The notes: a model not told the origin generated them from the sequence alone. A stretch of 64,000 nt of DNA from Sphingomonas sp. IC-56 (GCF_021043375.1 NZ_JAJNDV010000002.1:62001-126000); one strand, 5' to 3'; counted from the stretch's first letter, positions 1-7,935 are shown. Made by a program: numbers and translations.

Positions 1-1
1 G

Positions 2-472
2 GAAACCGGTGCCGCCCAGCATTTCCGCGACGCCCGCATCACGCCCATTTATGAAGGCACCAACGGCGTCCAAGCCGCCGACCTGGTCGGCCGCAAGCTC
101 AACATGGACGGGGGCGCCACCGTTCTCGCGCTGCTGAACCGCATGCGCGGCGACGCCGAACACACAGCCCTGCGCGACCTGATCGATGCCTGCGTGGAGG
201 TTACGCGCCACTTGCTCGCCGCCGAGATCGACGACCGGCTCGCCGGGAGCTACCCATTCCTGACCATGCTCTCGGTCGCGGTATGCGGCTGGCTGATGGA
301 GCAAAGCGGCCGCATCGCCGCCAGCAGCGAAGGCGACCCCGCCTTCCTCCAGATGAAGCAGGTCACCGCCCGCTTCTACGTCGAACAGATCGTTCCCGAA
401 GCCCTCGGCCTAAAAGCCGCCGCCACCGCCAAGGCCGACATCCTCTACGCCCTCGACGCAGCCGCCTTTTAA
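2..472 (+). CDS. Acyl-CoA dehydrogenase, C-terminal part (cut by window start)
   Basis: Only the last 156 codons are inside the window; the reading frame is open from base 2. The visible start of the fragment carries RITPIYEGTNGVQAADLVGRK, a sequence typical of the C-terminal helical bundle of acyl-CoA dehydrogenases, where the IYEGTNGIQ stretch lies near the flavin and active site. The tail after it (residues about 35-156 of the fragment) fits the extra C-terminal domain found in the long FadE-like dehydrogenases of proteobacteria. The enzyme would catalyse the first, FAD-linked oxidation step of beta-oxidation. Substrate chain length cannot be judged from this piece. The gene ends at a TAA and is followed by repeat DNA. 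Confidence 0.85.
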   Translation, partial: ETGAAQHFRDARITPIYEGTNGVQAADLVGRKLNMDGGATVLALLNRMRGDAEHTALRDLIDACVEVTRHLLAAEIDDRLAGSYPFLTMLSVAVCGWLMEQSGRIAASSEGDPAFLQMKQVTARFYVEQIVPEALGLKAAATAKADILYALDAAAF

Positions 473-837
473 CGCGACCGCCTACAACTCCCCTCCCTGC
501 AAAGGGAGGGGCCGGGGGTGGGTGCGAGCGCAGCGAGCCCAACGTCCCGGAAAAGGGCCCGCCGAAGCAGGATCAATTTCACGCGAAGGCGCGAAGGCAC
601 GAAGAGAAAGAGGTTCGCGCAGAGGCGCAGAGGCGCGGAGACATGCCAAGGCTCGCGTCCGGGAGACAAAGCAAGCGGTGGCCACAAGGCACACGATGCA
701 AGAAGGCCGCTACGCGGCAGCCCCCTTCTTCTCTCTGCGCCTCCGCGCCTCTGCGCCTCTGCGCGAACCTCTATCTTCTTCTAAAACTTAGCGCCTTCGC
801 GCCTTCGCGTGAACGAACTCAGGCGGAAGCGCGCATT
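473..837. repeat. Intergenic repeat region with long imperfect inverted repeat
   Basis: No gene is supported in this 365-base gap. At 490-511 a short hairpin (CCCCTCCCT, loop, AGGGAGGGG) opens a GC-rich repeat of the kind that recurs elsewhere in the window. A longer inverted repeat follows. The left arm, about 579-641, contains ACGCGAAGGCGCGAAGGC and then CGCAGAGGCGCAGAGGCGCG. The right arm, about 735-812, carries the same two blocks in reverse complement and in mirrored order. Open frames across it have strongly biased Arg/Ala-rich composition from the repeats and are not credible genes. Confidence 0.75.
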
Positions 838-1194
838 TCAGGCGATCTCGCGATCCAGCAGCGCATTCACGTCCAGTCCCAGCAGCGCGATATGGTCCCG
901 CACCCGCGGCCACATGCCGTTCAGGAACCGCTCGCGCTCGGCCGTGCGCAGCCGCTCAACGGCCCCGGCCAGCACGAACATGCCCACCCCGCGCCGCACC
1001 TCGACATAGCCGTCGTCCTGGAAGCTCTGATAGGCCTTGGCCACCGTCAGCGGGTTGGCGCCATGCTCAGCGGCGAGTGCGCGTACCGAGGGAAGCTGGT
1101 CCCCCGCCCGATATTGCCCGCGCAGGATCGCGGCGGCGATGGTCGCCCGCAGCTTCAGGTACACGGGCGAGTCTTCATGTTCCAGGGCTGTCAT
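838..1194 (-). CDS. GntR family transcriptional regulator, short YtrA-like
   Basis: This 118-residue protein has an N-terminal winged helix-turn-helix of the GntR type: SPVYLKLRATI near residue 10, then QLPSVRALAAEHGANPLTVAKAYQ and GYVEVRRGVGMFV. Only about 45 residues follow, which is too short for a FadR or UTRA effector domain and fits the YtrA subgroup. I chose the ATG at 1194; an in-frame GTG at 1212 would add six residues (MLYYAG) and abut the stop of the nitroreductase. It is the second gene of a minus-strand pair with that nitroreductase and probably regulates its own operon. YtrA-type repressors often control ABC transporters, but none is next to it, so the target is unknown. Confidence 0.8.
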   Translation of the reverse strand: MTALEHEDSPVYLKLRATIAAAILRGQYRAGDQLPSVRALAAEHGANPLTVAKAYQSFQDDGYVEVRRGVGMFVLAGAVERLRTAERERFLNGMWPRVRDHIALLGLDVNALLDREIA

Positions 1195-1212
1195 GCCCGC
1201 ATAATACAGCAC

Positions 1213-1818
1213 TTAGTCCGAAGGTCCAGCCCCGCCCCGCCAATGCTGCACGATCGCGGACAGGTCGCCTCGCGGCCGCTCTTCCAGATCCCGCTGCGGC
1301 GACCCCAGGAACATGAACCCAGCGATCCGCTGCGGCGCCGCGCCGAACAGGTCGCGCACCGCATCGGAATACGCCGCCCAGCCGGTCAGCCACCCGCCAA
1401 CGAACCCCATCGCGTGCGCGGCGTGCAGCAGGTTCATGCACGCGGCCCCCGCCGACAACTCCTGCTCCCATACCGGCACCTTGTGCCCGATCACCGGCGC
1501 GGAGAGCACCACCACCAGCCCGGGCGCCTGCGTCACGAACTGCGCCGCCGCTTCTTCGTCCCGTGCCGTCGCGTCCGGCTTCTCAGCGCGCAAGATCTCG
1601 ACCAGCGCCAGCGCCAGCGCCGGGCGCTGGTCGTCGGGCACAATCACGAAACGCCACGGCGCCAGTTTGCCATGATCAGGCGTCCGGGCGGCGATCGCCA
1701 CCATGTCCTCGATCTGCGTGAGGCTGGGTCCGGGCGCACCCATGTCGCGCGGCTTGCCCGATCGGCGGGTCTGGAGGAGCGAGAGCGGCGTGGAGCGATC
1801 ATTGAACATGGCCCGCAT
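1213..1818 (-). CDS. Nitroreductase family protein (YdjA-like)
   Basis: The product is 201 residues, the usual length for small FMN-dependent nitroreductases. The family pattern is visible as RRSGKPRDMGAPGPSLTQIEDMVAIAARTPDHGKLAPWRFV with FMN-phosphate-contacting arginines in the RRS motif. The central GAACMNLLHAAHAMGFVGGWLTGW stretch and the C-terminal FLGSP block also belong to this family. Such proteins use NAD(P)H to reduce nitro compounds or quinones in the cytoplasm; the physiological substrate cannot be read from sequence. Two in-frame ATGs (1818 and 1809) are possible starts and neither has a strong ribosome binding site. The stop lies directly before the possible GTG start of the GntR gene, so the two are likely co-transcribed. 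Confidence 0.85.
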   Translation of the reverse strand: MRAMFNDRSTPLSLLQTRRSGKPRDMGAPGPSLTQIEDMVAIAARTPDHGKLAPWRFVIVPDDQRPALALALVEILRAEKPDATARDEEAAAQFVTQAPGLVVVLSAPVIGHKVPVWEQELSAGAACMNLLHAAHAMGFVGGWLTGWAAYSDAVRDLFGAAPQRIAGFMFLGSPQRDLEERPRGDLSAIVQHWRGGAGPSD

Positions 1819-1847
1819 CTAGGCACTGCCTCGCCCTAGGCCAAGCA

Positions 1848-2234
1848 TCAGTGCCGCGCCCGGTCCCGCGCCAGCACCCAGTTCACCACATGCGCCGCGC
1901 TCACCAGCACGCTTCCAAACACCGTTCCCACCAGCTCGGCGGCCGCACTCTCCGCCCAGAACGCGGCCCAAACAATCGCCCCCAACCCGACGATGGCCAG
2001 CGCCAAAGCGCGCCCGCTGCGGTGCCGGCGGAATCCCGACAACAACGCGACCGCGCTCGCCGGCAGCGCCACCAGCGCCACGCCGCGGTGGAATTCCTCC
2101 GGCACCGCCAGCATCTGGCTAAGCGCCGGCAGCGCCGCGATCAGCAACGGCAACGCCAGGCAATGCACCAGGCACAGCAGCGACACGCTCGCCGCCGCTC
2201 CGTCGAGCCAGGTCTGTCTATGCAACACGTACAT
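1848..2234 (-). CDS. MerC family membrane protein
   Basis: The 128-residue product has four predicted transmembrane stretches. It carries the MerC-type motif LLCLVHCLALPLLIAALPAL in the first pair of helices, with the cysteine in CLVHC where metal-handling MerC proteins have theirs. MerC proteins of mercury operons import Hg(II), but no mer genes are nearby. Chromosomal MerC-like proteins in sphingomonads may serve other metals. A dyad resembling a Zur box lies about 50 bases upstream (2284-2298), which suggests zinc-responsive control. The family is clear; the transported ion is inferred only. Confidence 0.8.
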   Translation of the reverse strand: MYVLHRQTWLDGAAASVSLLCLVHCLALPLLIAALPALSQMLAVPEEFHRGVALVALPASAVALLSGFRRHRSGRALALAIVGLGAIVWAAFWAESAAAELVGTVFGSVLVSAAHVVNWVLARDRARH

Positions 2235-2283
2235 CCTTGAACAAGCGCCAAGCCCCAGGACGGGCAGGCACGGGTAGAGCGCA

Positions 2284-2298
2284 TGATATGTTGTATCA
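2284..2298. promoter_or_regulatory. Putative Zur-box operator upstream of merC-like gene
   Basis: The 15 bases TGATATGTTGTATCA form a dyad (TGATA, 5-base centre, TATCA). The GATATGTTGTATC core resembles the Zur operator core known from Alpha- and Gammaproteobacteria (ATGTTATA-type). It lies 50 bases before the start of the minus-strand MerC-like gene and 114 bases before the POT transporter start, so it could act on either. Only one site was seen. Confidence 0.5.
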
Positions 2299-2411
2299 CC
2301 AGCGCCGCTTCAAGGGGCCAGGCGCTTTACACCCGCGCCAATCGCTCTAGTTTGCCGCGCCATGCGCCGGGCACCCGCCCGGAAACCGAGTACACTGGAG
2401 CACCTCCCCGC

Positions 2412-4202
2412 ATGGTGGACACCCCAACCGCCGACTCTCGCGCAGAGCCGGACATCACCCATATCAATCCTGCCGCCGAACAAACTTGGTTCGGCCACCC
2501 GCGCCAGCTCGCCCGCCTGTTCACCACCGAGATGTGGGAACGCTTCGGCTATTACGGCATGCGCGCGCTGCTCACGCTCTACCTCACCAAGCACTTCGTG
2601 TTCGGCGACCGCGAAGCCACCGGCATCTATGGCGGCTTCACCGCTTTGGTGTACCTGACCCCATTGGTAGGCGGCTATCTCGCCGACCGCTATCTCGGCT
2701 CCAAGCGCGCCGTGAAGTTCGGCGCGATCTTGATGGCGCTGGGCTATTTCATCCTCTGCTTCGGCGGCCCTGTGTCCAAGCCGATCGCCACCATTGAGGG
2801 TCAGCGCTACGAAATCGCCGTCGAGCAAGTGAACGGCGTCGAGACCCGCTACCTGATCGACGGCGACCGTCGCCAGGCGATCAAGGGCAATGACGACGGC
2901 ACCGTCTCCTTGCTGGAGAACGGCCAGCCCGTCCGCACGGTCGCCAAGGGCGGCTTCCAGTCAGACGCGGAGCGCAGCCCCTTCTATGTCGCGCTTCTCC
3001 TGATCGCGCTGTCCGCGGTCTCGGTGGGCAATGGCTTCTTCAAGCCCAACATCTCCACCATGGTCGGCGAGCTCTACACGCAGGGCGACCGGCGCCGCGA
3101 CACCGGCTTCACCATTTTCTACATGGGTATCAACATGGGGTCGTTCCTGTCCCAGTTGCTGTGCCCCTGGCTTGCCGAGGCGGTCGGCTGGTGGGCGGGC
3201 TTCGGCCTTGCCGCGATCGGTATGCTGCTTTCCTGGGCGCTGATCCAATTCGACGGTGGGCGCCTCAACGGCTTCGGCGAGACGCCTGCCTCAGCGGCCG
3301 GCAAGTCGCCGCTGTGGATCTATCTCGGCGCCGTCGCCTTCGTGCCGGTCTTCTACTTCCTGTACGTCAACCTAATGGGCGCGTCGGAGCCTGAACCTGG
3401 CTCGGGAATCCTGGGCTACATCGCCTCGCTCCCGGTCATGGGCAAGCTTCTGTTCGGCACCTTCCTGATCGCCGTCCCGGCCATCCTCGTCTGGTCGTTC
3501 GTCTCGGGTGACAAGCGCGAGTTCCAGATGATGCTCGCCGCGATGGTGATGATCGTCTTCAACGTCGTGTTCTGGACGCTGTTCGAACAGGCCGGCTCCT
3601 CGCTCACGCTGTTTGCCGACCGCAATACCGACCTGTCGGTGTTCGGCTGGTTCAGCATCAACGCCGGCCAGACCCAGTTCTTCAACGCCGCCTTCATCAT
3701 CATCCTGGCGCCGCTGATGAGCATGCTGTGGGGCGCGCTGGCACGGCGCGGCTTCGAACCGTCCATCCCGGTCAAGTTCTCGATCGCGCTGATGGGCGTG
3801 GGCGCGGGCTTCCTGTTCCTCGTCTGGGGCGCAGGCTTCGCCGACGCGAACTTCAAGGTCACCTTGTGGTGGCTCGCCGGGCTCTACTTCATCCACAGCT
3901 TTGCCGAGCTCTGCATCTCGCCGGTCGGCCTCAGCATGATCACCAAGCTGTCGATCGCCCGGATCGTCGGCATGATGATGGGCCTGTGGTTCCTGTCGAT
4001 CTCGGTCGCGCAATATGTCGCGGGCGTCATCGCCCAGTTTGCCAGCGTCGAAACCGTTGGCGGCCAGGTCACCAACCTCAAGGTCAGCCTGGACACCTAT
4101 ACCAGCGTGTTCACCACCATCTCGCTGTGGGCGATCGGCCTGGGCGCGGTGCTGTTCGTGCTCAGCTGGCCACTCAAGCACTGGATGCACGGGGTAAAAT
4201 AA
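2412..4202 (+). CDS. POT/PTR family proton-dependent oligopeptide transporter
   Basis: This 596-residue membrane protein carries the PTR2 signature region EMWERFGYYGMRALLTLYL near residue 40, where the ExxERF motif couples protons. It also has FFKPNISTMVGELY and FYMGINMGSFLSQLLCPWLAE. It would import di- and tripeptides with protons. I start it at the ATG at 2412, MVDTPTADSRAEP, because upstream codons lack membrane-protein character. About 70 hydrophilic residues (roughly 120-190 of the protein), alternating in a beta-like pattern, are inserted between two early transmembrane helices, making it longer than the roughly 500 residues usual for bacterial DtpA-type members. A strong terminator follows, and the next gene is a TonB receptor. 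Confidence 0.9.
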   Translation: MVDTPTADSRAEPDITHINPAAEQTWFGHPRQLARLFTTEMWERFGYYGMRALLTLYLTKHFVFGDREATGIYGGFTALVYLTPLVGGYLADRYLGSKRAVKFGAILMALGYFILCFGGPVSKPIATIEGQRYEIAVEQVNGVETRYLIDGDRRQAIKGNDDGTVSLLENGQPVRTVAKGGFQSDAERSPFYVALLLIALSAVSVGNGFFKPNISTMVGELYTQGDRRRDTGFTIFYMGINMGSFLSQLLCPWLAEAVGWWAGFGLAAIGMLLSWALIQFDGGRLNGFGETPASAAGKSPLWIYLGAVAFVPVFYFLYVNLMGASEPEPGSGILGYIASLPVMGKLLFGTFLIAVPAILVWSFVSGDKREFQMMLAAMVMIVFNVVFWTLFEQAGSSLTLFADRNTDLSVFGWFSINAGQTQFFNAAFIIILAPLMSMLWGALARRGFEPSIPVKFSIALMGVGAGFLFLVWGAGFADANFKVTLWWLAGLYFIHSFAELCISPVGLSMITKLSIARIVGMMMGLWFLSISVAQYVAGVIAQFASVETVGGQVTNLKVSLDTYTSVFTTISLWAIGLGAVLFVLSWPLKHWMHGVK

Positions 4203-4232
4203 CCCTCCGCCTGCATCCATCGCCGAACGGAC

Positions 4233-4259
4233 AAGGGGAGCGGCAACGCTCCCCTTTTT
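4233..4259 (+). terminator. Rho-independent terminator after POT transporter
   Basis: Perfect stem GGGGAGCG / CGCTCCCC with a GCAA tetraloop followed directly by five Ts. It lies 31 bases after the transporter stop codon. Confidence 0.9.
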
Positions 4260-4578
4260 CGTTGCCGCCTTCATCGAGTCGAGCCGCCCGTTGAACCACC
4301 TGTGTCGCAAGAACACAGCATAGTGTCTTATCCGCACCACACGCTCCAAGACGCGAGTGTCTGGAATATGTCTACGAATCAACGCCTTCTTTTCTGGGCA
4401 TATCTTCCAGACCTCAGGCGCCTCAAAACTGTTGCAAGACTGCTACAACCAACCGCTTTCTGCATCTTCCTTGTTCACCGCGATTGCGGCGCCTCGATCT
4501 ATGCCTCTACCGCACATTCCAGAGCGTGACCGGGCCTGCCCGTCCATGCCTGTGTTTTGTTGCTTAAGGGGTAAAACC
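4260..4578 (+). promoter_or_regulatory. Leader/promoter region of TonB receptor with imperfect dyad
   Basis: No gene is credible in this 319-base gap. It should hold the promoter of the TonB receptor. An inverted repeat, GTCTGGAATATG at 4359-4370 and CATATCTTCCAGAC at 4399-4412, could form a hairpin or bind a regulator. No convincing -35/-10 pair could be singled out. An AAGGGG ribosome binding site ends the region. Confidence 0.4.
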
Positions 4579-7533
4579 ATGAAGACCCGTTTCCGCGGTG
4601 TCCTGCTCGCGAGCACCCTGCTCACGATCGCAGCGCCAGCCTGGGCCCAGACCAACGCCACGCCCGATACGTCCGGCGATGTGGCAGCGGCGCCAGAAGA
4701 AGCCACCGAAATCACCGTGACCGGCTCGCGCATCGCGCGTCCGGAAGTCGACTCGCCGAGCCCCGTCACTGCGATCGACAGCACCCAGCTGCTTCAGCGC
4801 GGTGCCGCTAACGTGTCGGACATCATCAACGAACTTCCGCAGGTCGGCATCGGCTCGACCCGCACCAACACCAACTTCCTGACCTCGGGCACCGGCATTT
4901 CCACGGTGAACCTGCGCTCGCTCGGCGCAAACCGCACGCTGACGCTGGTCAACGGTCGCCGCTTCATCAGCGGCTTCGCAGGCGACTCCTCGGTCGACAT
5001 CAACAACATCCCGATCGACCTGATCGAGCGCACCGACCTGGTCACCGGCGGCTCGTCGGCCGTGTACGGTTCCGATGCGATCGCCGGCGTGGTGAACTTC
5101 ATCCTGCGCGACGAGTTCGAAGGCTTCCAGGTCCGTGCCCAGGGCTCGGTCACCGAGCGCGGCGACAATGGCCGCTACCTGGTCAGCGCGCTTGCCGGCA
5201 CCAAGTTCGGCGCCGACGACCGCGGCAGCGCCGTCCTGAACTTCCAGTATGACCGCGACAACGGCCTGTTCTCGCGCAACCGCGCGATCTCGGCGCAGGA
5301 TTGCTTCAACCTCACTTGCGGTCCGGACGCCTACAGCTCGTTCGCGCCCCAGGGCCAGTTCCAGCTCTCCGGCCTCGCACCCAACGCGCTGGGCGTGCTC
5401 GAGCGCCGGCCCCAGGCCGTGCTCGCCGGCGGCAACCCCAACTTCTCGTTCAATCCGGACAACAGCTTGGCGAACCTGCCCGGCTACCAGGCCGGCGCCT
5501 ATGGCTTCAACCGCAACGGCGTGCGCTACATCGCGACTCCGCTTGAGCGCTACCTTGCCTATGGCCTGTTCAAGTACGAGCTGTCGGACCGTGCCGAGCT
5601 GTACGCGGAAACCACGTTTGCGCGCACCAAGTCTAACTCCAGCCTCGAAGCCTCGGCGCTTCAGGATTCGGATATCTATGGCACGCCAGGTGTCGGCATC
5701 CCGATCACTAACGCGTTCATCCCCACTTCGGTCGCCGCGGCGATCGCAGCCGCGAACGCTGACGCCAATCCGAACAACAATGTCGACACGCTGCTCTTCC
5801 GCCGCCGTCAGAACGACGTGTTCGACCGGTCGAACCGCGTTCAGCGCGACACCTGGCGCGCGGTGATGGGCGTTCGTGGCGACCTCGGCTCGAACCTCAA
5901 CTATGACGTCAGCTACGTCTATGGCCACCTGAACGACTTCAACGCCAGCCAGGACATCGACAACGCGCGCTATCGCAATGCGCTCAATTCGATCCGCGTC
6001 GGGACCGGCAACGTCGTGGGCACCGACATCGTCTGCGCGAACCCAGACGCGCGTGCGGACGGCTGCATCCCGCTCAATCCGTTCGGCTACAACACGGTTG
6101 ATCCGCGCGCCGCGTCCTACGTCCAGGCAGTGGTGCCCAAGTCGGAGGAAATCACCAACGAACAGCATGTCGTCACTGCGGTGCTGTCCTCCTCGTCGCT
6201 GTTCGACTTCGGCGCCGGCGGCGTCGGTGCGGCAGTCGGTGTCGAGTACCGCTTCGAATCGACTATCAGCGATCTCGACATCCTGACCAACACCGGCGGC
6301 AACTCGGGCAACCAGACCCCCGATCTGCGCGGCAGCCAGGACGTTCGCGAAGTCTTCGGTGAGCTCAACGTCCCGCTCATCGCCGACAAGCCGTTCTTCC
6401 AGTATCTCGGCTTCAACGGCGCAGTGCGTTACTCCGACTATTCCACCATCGGCGGCGTGTTCAGCTGGAACGCCGGCGCTGAGTGGGAGCCGACCCGCGG
6501 CGTCCGCCTGCGCGGCCGCTACGCCGTGTCGAACCGCGCACCGAACAACTCCGAACTGTTCAGTGCCGAGTCCGAGACGTTCGCGCCTGTGACCGATCCG
6601 TGCGACGGCGTCACCGCTGCTTCGACGGGTGCAGCAGATGCGGCTTGCCGCGCCCTTCCGGGCATCGCGAACTTCTTCGCGGGCAACCCCGGTGGCACGT
6701 TCGCCTACAACCCCGCTGATCTTCAGGGCATCAACGGCTTTGTCGGCGGCAATCAGAACCTGCAGGAGGAGACCGCAAAGACGATCACCGCCGGCATCGT
6801 TCTGACCCCGCGCGCGATCCCGGGCCTGTCCTTCTCGGTCGACTATTTCGACATCAAGATCGACGGCGCGATCGACACCCTGAACCGCAGCTACACGATC
6901 CAGCAGTGCCTGCTCACGGGTCAGTCGGTATTCTGCGATAACGTGATCCGTTCGTCGAGCACCGGCTTCGTGCAGACGGTGAACGCACAGCTGATCAACA
7001 TCGCGGCTTATGAAACCCGCGGTTTCGACGCCCAGCTGCGCTACAACCGTGCGCTCGGCCTGGTGGATGGCGACCAGCTCGGTCTGAACATCAACTACAC
7101 CTACACGCTCGACTTCAAGACGCAGAGCGATCCTGCTTCGGCTCCGCTGGAGTTCGCAGGCACGTTCGGCCCGTCGAACTCGACGCACCGCGCGACGGCG
7201 CGGGCGACCTATGGCGTGGAAGGCTCGTCGATCAGCTGGCAGACCACGTTCCTGAGCGGCGGTCTGTACCGCAATCCGGAAGAAGGTGCGATCAGCAACG
7301 ATCCCGATGTGCTCGCTCTGAACAACGTCAACGATTACTGGCTGCACAACGTCCAGCTGTCGCAGAATGTCGGCGACGCGTTCACCTTCTACCTGAACGT
7401 CGACAACATCTTCGACACCAAGCCGCAGTATCTGCCGGGTTCGCCGTTCGGTTCGCCGACCGGTCTGGAGACCAGCGACGCGTTCGACGTGTTCGGCCGC
7501 CGCTTCACCGCCGGCTTCCGCGCTCGCTTCTAA
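4579..7533 (+). CDS. TonB-dependent outer-membrane receptor
   Basis: The 984-residue protein starts at the ATG at 4579 behind AAGGGG, which gives a clean signal peptide ending APAWAQ at residue 24. A TonB-box-like EITVTGSR follows near residues 44-51. The plug domain (about 52-175) includes LRSLGANRTLTLVNGRR and GGSSAVYGSDAIAGVVNF, and the remainder is a long beta-barrel ending in FTAGFRARF with the terminal phenylalanine needed for outer-membrane assembly. It takes up a large or scarce substrate using TonB energy. The POT peptide transporter just upstream suggests a peptide or peptide-like ligand, but this is only context. It is flanked by terminators and so is probably monocistronic. Confidence 0.93.
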   Translation: MKTRFRGVLLASTLLTIAAPAWAQTNATPDTSGDVAAAPEEATEITVTGSRIARPEVDSPSPVTAIDSTQLLQRGAANVSDIINELPQVGIGSTRTNTNFLTSGTGISTVNLRSLGANRTLTLVNGRRFISGFAGDSSVDINNIPIDLIERTDLVTGGSSAVYGSDAIAGVVNFILRDEFEGFQVRAQGSVTERGDNGRYLVSALAGTKFGADDRGSAVLNFQYDRDNGLFSRNRAISAQDCFNLTCGPDAYSSFAPQGQFQLSGLAPNALGVLERRPQAVLAGGNPNFSFNPDNSLANLPGYQAGAYGFNRNGVRYIATPLERYLAYGLFKYELSDRAELYAETTFARTKSNSSLEASALQDSDIYGTPGVGIPITNAFIPTSVAAAIAAANADANPNNNVDTLLFRRRQNDVFDRSNRVQRDTWRAVMGVRGDLGSNLNYDVSYVYGHLNDFNASQDIDNARYRNALNSIRVGTGNVVGTDIVCANPDARADGCIPLNPFGYNTVDPRAASYVQAVVPKSEEITNEQHVVTAVLSSSSLFDFGAGGVGAAVGVEYRFESTISDLDILTNTGGNSGNQTPDLRGSQDVREVFGELNVPLIADKPFFQYLGFNGAVRYSDYSTIGGVFSWNAGAEWEPTRGVRLRGRYAVSNRAPNNSELFSAESETFAPVTDPCDGVTAASTGAADAACRALPGIANFFAGNPGGTFAYNPADLQGINGFVGGNQNLQEETAKTITAGIVLTPRAIPGLSFSVDYFDIKIDGAIDTLNRSYTIQQCLLTGQSVFCDNVIRSSSTGFVQTVNAQLINIAAYETRGFDAQLRYNRALGLVDGDQLGLNINYTYTLDFKTQSDPASAPLEFAGTFGPSNSTHRATARATYGVEGSSISWQTTFLSGGLYRNPEEGAISNDPDVLALNNVNDYWLHNVQLSQNVGDAFTFYLNVDNIFDTKPQYLPGSPFGSPTGLETSDAFDVFGRRFTAGFRARF

Positions 7534-7552
7534 GCAGCACGGGCTAGACAAG

Positions 7553-7587
7553 AAGGGGAGCGGGGCACTGCCTCGCTCCCCTTTTTT
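7553..7587 (+). terminator. Rho-independent terminator after TonB receptor
   Basis: Stem GGGGAGCG (7555-7562) pairs with CGCTCCCC (7574-7581), followed by six Ts. It lies about 20 bases beyond the receptor stop codon. Confidence 0.88.
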
Positions 7588-7610
7588 GTGCCCGCTCACC
7601 GACGCCGGAC

Positions 7611-7646
7611 AAAAGAAAAGGGGGAGCGTCGCCGCTCCCCCTTTTT
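7611..7646. terminator. Bidirectional terminator-like hairpin
   Basis: Stem GGGGGAGCG / CGCTCCCCC with TCGC loop, preceded by AAAAGAAAA and followed by TTTTT, so it can end transcription in both directions. On the minus strand it lies 29 bases after the stop of the possible 44-residue gene at 7675-7809, which supports that gene being transcribed. Confidence 0.8.
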
Positions 7647-7674
7647 CATTCCCGCAGATGCAGCGCCGAACGCT

Positions 7675-7809
7675 TTACGCGGCGAGCGGAAGCTCAACAG
7701 CAGGCGTAGCAGCGGCACGCACCGGGAGCGCCGCGACAGTGGCGCGCGCTTGCCGCTCAGCCGCCACTTGGCGGCGATACTGCAAATAGATCGACAGAAG
7801 GGAGAACAT
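7675..7809 (-). CDS. Small hypothetical protein, 44 residues
   Basis: An ATG at 7809 is preceded by a GAGG ribosome binding site (GAGGTTTTGCC before the ATG). The product begins MFSLLSIYLQYRRQVAAERQA and continues with an Ala/Pro-rich tail, PVRAAATPAVELPLAA. A short amphipathic or membrane-facing N-terminal helix followed by basic residues recalls small DUF1127-like proteins, but the match is too weak to name it. A terminator hairpin follows on the same strand, and two dyads lie upstream (7833-7847 and 7880-7891). These surroundings, more than the sequence, argue for a real gene. Confidence 0.45.
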   Translation of the reverse strand: MFSLLSIYLQYRRQVAAERQARATVAALPVRAAATPAVELPLAA

Positions 7810-7832
7810 GGCAAAACCTCGCACAAACCCAT

Positions 7833-7891
7833 TGTTGCATCGCAACATCATAGATGCATCTGGTGAGAGGGGCCGGTTGTTGCAATTGCAA
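7833..7891. promoter_or_regulatory. Two palindromic sites upstream of the small gene
   Basis: TGTTGC-ATC-GCAACA at 7833-7847 is a perfect dyad with a 3-base centre. TTGCAATTGCAA at 7880-7891 is a perfect 12-base palindrome. Both contain the half-site TTGC, and their centres are about 46 bases apart. They sit 24-82 bases upstream of the small minus-strand gene's start. They look like operators of one regulator, whose identity I cannot tell. Confidence 0.4.
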
Positions 7892-7935
7892 TCATCACTA
7901 AGCCTGCTTGCAGGAGCGACACCATTGCCTGCTTC

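Noticed and set aside
579..812. Tandem CGCAGAGG and GCGAAGG units as a CRISPR array
   Set aside because: Units are 8-9 bases with no spacers of constant length, and the two arms are inverted to each other; no cas genes.
1821..1831. AGGCACTGCCT palindrome before the nitroreductase as a GntR operator
   Set aside because: Only 11 bases, directly at the start codon, and common in GC-rich DNA; YtrA-type sites are longer with different half-sites.
283..1839. 518-codon plus-strand frame across the left repeat and the nitroreductase/GntR genes
   Set aside because: It crosses the inverted repeat and antisense of two clear genes; residues are repeat-derived RR/QR strings.
4564..7599. 1011-codon open frame on the minus strand opposite the first TonB receptor
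   Set aside because: It is exactly antisense to a receptor with signal peptide, plug and barrel; its composition (Arg/Val/Glu-rich, no motif) is that of a GC-rich shadow frame.
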